From assembly GCA_002633005.1 (NCBI GenBank), contig NMRA01000002.1, positions 1,705,023-1,769,022 on the forward strand: a DNA stretch of 64,000 bases, in the 5' to 3' direction. Shown here piece after piece: positions 61,165 to 64,000 of this stretch (the first letter of the stretch is position 1; each line of letters begins with the position of its first letter). The DNA comes from Phoronis australis. Its lineage: Eukaryota > Phoronida > Phoronidae. The notes beneath the pieces are model-generated. The model worked only from the letters and a program-made list of their open reading frames with translations, ran no database searches and was not told the DNA's origin. Made by a program: the position numbers and the translations under genes.

Positions 61165-63000
61165 TCCGTGGACAATTCAATAAACAGCACATGGGTCGCC
61201 CTGAACGTTGAGAACATGAACGCCCAGTTACGACTGACGAACTACAAAGTACATTTGTCTTCAAATTTAGATTAATAAAGCTTACAGCACACAGCTTACA
61301 GAGACGTTCTGAACACAACTATTGTAATATCGGTTAATTAACCACCTGTCCACAGCTAGCACACTGTGGTCAATTCAAAGAAGGAGCGTGCGATATGAGG
61401 AGCTCATTTCTGTGGGCACGTGTGTTACAAGAACCATGCTCACGCGCGTTGTAAATGTGTGAATGTAGACCTAATTCACGCCGACAGGAGGCGCGTTCCA
61501 AAACGAGGCTCGCTACGATAGTTCTATTTGCTTATCCGCGTAGTTGTATTCTGCGTTGCTGGAACGGCTAGAACACGGACATTCAACTGCCTGTTTTACA
61601 ATCCCTAAGGACGTTGAGATTCGGAAGCGTTGGGTCGTTGCCTCGAAGGAAAATATGTCCGTGTAAAATTTATAAATGTTTTTGAAAAGTTAGATCATAT
61701 TTTGTCGCTTCTCGGTTGCCGATCAGCATCATAGCAACAACCGGAGAATCTTCGGCCATCGAGGCTGTGTTTTCATGACTACGGGTTGAAACATGATGCA
61801 TTTTTTCCACAAAGAACAGGGCCCTCAGTCCCTCGATTTTGAGGCTGAATATCGTCCCTATTCCCCTCTCAAAAATATTCAAAAATCACGCGAAATACCT
61901 CCCCACGAGGCCTGAAAAAGGCTAGTGATTGAAAATTGCTCTTCGAATTTCACCTAACCACACAGGTGACAATTTGAAAGAGCTCAAAATGCTACTTGAG
62001 ACAGGGCCTATGAGAACTTGCAACAGGGCGGGAGTGCTATTGATGGTGACCGGGAGGTAGATTTTTCCCCTCACTCGGCGAAAAAATTCCCCTCTCAGAA
62101 GGCATAGGCACCTTTCCCCTCGAATAACGAGGCCCCTAAAGAAACATGATAACTATGCTTGCTCTGTCCAGTTAACTGAAATTGAGATCTAAAACGAGAT
62201 TATGCTTTAGACGAACGAACAAGGTGTTTTAATTTTAAAATTCAACTTGGTCCAGATTGACATTTGACACCAAATAGACGTAAGAATTATTAAAACCAAG
62301 CAAGCAGAATTGATTTTTAAATAATATTTATTTTCAATTACCAGCCTGGTTATTTAGTTTAATAAAATATATTTAATAACATCAATTATTCTTTCAATCA
62401 ATGACAAATCAACTATTAGTCCCGGTAGTCCCTACCTCACCTGGACATAAGCTATGCTTGATCAACAAGTTAAACCAGATGTGACTAATTGGACATCACA
62501 GTAAAATGTGATGAGCCACCACTGTCGAATATATCTTGAACTCGTCAACAATACGAGAAGGTTCGTGTAGAAAGCATTATCAACAATTTACAAGGAGAAA
62601 CGTAACCCTGCATTCACCATAATTCCTAATCCGTAACACTACGATGGCCGCAATTTTGTCACATTTACTTTTTATGGTTCGAACCTAGTTATCCGAAAAA
62701 ATTATACCATTTCGTCAGACAACTTTTTGGTGCATTGACTTGTTCTCTAATGTATTTATCTACGTCTCTTTAGTTAATTATCGACACATTTTTACGATTT
62801 AATATCCAGGTTGGACGCGAAAGACCGGCCATTTAACTCACGCAATGTCAACTTCCGCTTTGTTTATCGCAGTGAGCCTCGCTTTGTATTTTAATGTCCG
62901 CCGCGTGAGTTAGGTCTATAGTAAGTACACAGCAGACCGATAAACAGCAGGTAGCTACAGACGGGTCGCCCTGAGCGTTGAGAACCTGGACGCAAAATAA
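61165..63000. repeat. Short dispersed repeat pair (61,170 and 62,940)
   Basis: AATAAACAGCA, then GGGTCGCCCTGAACGTTGAG at about 61168-61215, recurs as GATAAACAGCA, then GGGTCGCCCTGAGCGTTGAG at about 62938-62985. About 70 bases in all are shared. The sequence between is AT-rich without a recognised gene. Confidence 0.5.
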
Positions 63001-64000
63001 CAGCAAACCTATGATTCGTTTTTCAGAAGGCAAAATTCGAGTCCCAAGATGCTCAGGCTGTTTTAAACAGTACTGAGTATATACATGTACAACACTTATA
63101 GGGCCGTTGTCACTAACGTCAAGCATACAATGGACGATGCAGAATCGGTAGACAATTTATCAGCTAAAACAAACTAACTCTCGCTTGTCTAAGACAGTTG
63201 CAGTCACTGGTTCCTCAAAACCGTACTTGCATTTGATGATTTAGGTGGGCGGACGACAAAATTGACGAGGTTGACAAAAGAAAAATCGCTTAGTCATGAA
63301 AACCGCTACCTTAAGACAACTTTGTGTTTGGCAGTAGTTTCAGGGATGGGTGTAACCGATCTTCTCAGCGAAATTACATTCTAGCTTTTGAAAACCGCGG
63401 CAACTTTACCAGTCACAAGTTGTGAGTGCGAGAGACTCCATAACTACATGCGAGCGATCGCGAATTATAGTCGGCTGTCTGCGCTGGCACTAGCAAGCTA
63501 AGGTTATGTCAAACCTTATCTATCAGTCTGTATATTTAGCCGAATATCTACAAATCTATAAGATTTAACTTCGTGAATGTTCCTATTTTTATAAGCAAAA
63601 ATATGTAGAATTTAATTTCGGACTTCATATTACTCTGCCGTTAATTGGAGCACGTGACCATGACTTTTTAGTAAAATTTAGGAAAAATGAAAGGTACATC
63701 CACAGCTAAACAACGGTATCAATACAACGACCAAATTTTATTTGATTTAAATGTTTCAGATAAAGTCTCAAAAATGCTGTCACTGTTTGCTAAATTATCG
63801 TCTCGTTTTTTGTCTTATCCAATGTCTGAGCTTTCTCATAAAAACTCGAAAGTGGCGCAAGTTACCCTAGAACAAGTTACCCAACCTCGATAATGTGAAG
63901 TAAAGTTCCGTCCACACACAAATTTACCATAGAACACCTTACACTGGCGCAACTTGCTCCATTTTTAAGTGGAGCATCCACACACACACAGTATCCGATA
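63001..64000. other. Window end, no gene recognised
   Basis: A 68-codon frame (63687-63893, +) begins at an ATG but has no known motif. The shared GGCGCAAGTTACC and GGCGCAACTTGC phrases near 63,853 and 63,944 hint at another short repeat. CACACA simple sequence ends the window. Confidence 0.35.

Noticed and set aside
1-64000. CRISPR arrays, operons or bacterial features
   Set aside because: No regularly spaced short repeats with unique spacers; gene structure is clearly eukaryotic.

Overview
This window looks like part of an invertebrate animal nuclear genome, most likely a marine deuterostome such as an amphioxus or acorn worm. The species is an inference; I could not search a database. The evidence is spliced genes with canonical GT-AG introns of 0.3-3 kb, AT-rich sequence, a full-length single-exon vesicular acetylcholine transporter, many short inverted-repeat transposons, LINE fragments, and single-N joins flanked by duplicated sequence, as expected from a very heterozygous draft assembly.

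Layout. (1) 662-9048 (+): the last seven coding exons of a TEX47-like gene. All splice phases agree, and one intron (2131-3285) carries U12-type AT-AC splice signals. A 256-bp inverted-repeat transposon and a degenerate tRNA-like sequence lie in its fifth intron. (2) 9.05-31 kb: mostly gene-poor repeat country. It holds a ~510-bp inverted-repeat transposon at 11.4 kb, diverged direct repeats at 13.7/14.1 kb, a ~2-kb long hairpin (foldback) element at 17.57-19.60 kb, one plausible small gene at 22.9 kb with an MGC start, hAT-like short elements, and a 442-bp palindrome-rich element at 28.7 kb. (3) About 31.5-31.73 kb (-): a fragment resembling the cysteine-rich C-terminal domain of P2X7. (4) 32.23-39.45 kb: a 3.6-kb block present twice, joined at a single N, each copy holding the 3' end of a LINE. 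A second LINE remnant lies on the minus strand at 40.4-41.0 kb. (5) 46,326-48,023 (+): VAChT, complete and intronless. About 7 kb downstream on the same strand is a first coding exon (55,171-55,266) that, by position, could be the start of choline acetyltransferase. If so, this is the animal cholinergic gene locus. (6) 55.3-64 kb: no further exon recognised; it holds an 878-bp inverted-repeat element with a tRNA-like core, two tandem consensus CRE sites and small dispersed repeats.

The only functional pairing suggested is VAChT with the possible ChAT exon: ChAT makes acetylcholine and VAChT loads it into vesicles. The TEX47-like gene and the P2X7-like fragment are unrelated neighbours. I see no operon, CRISPR array, rRNA or intact tRNA.
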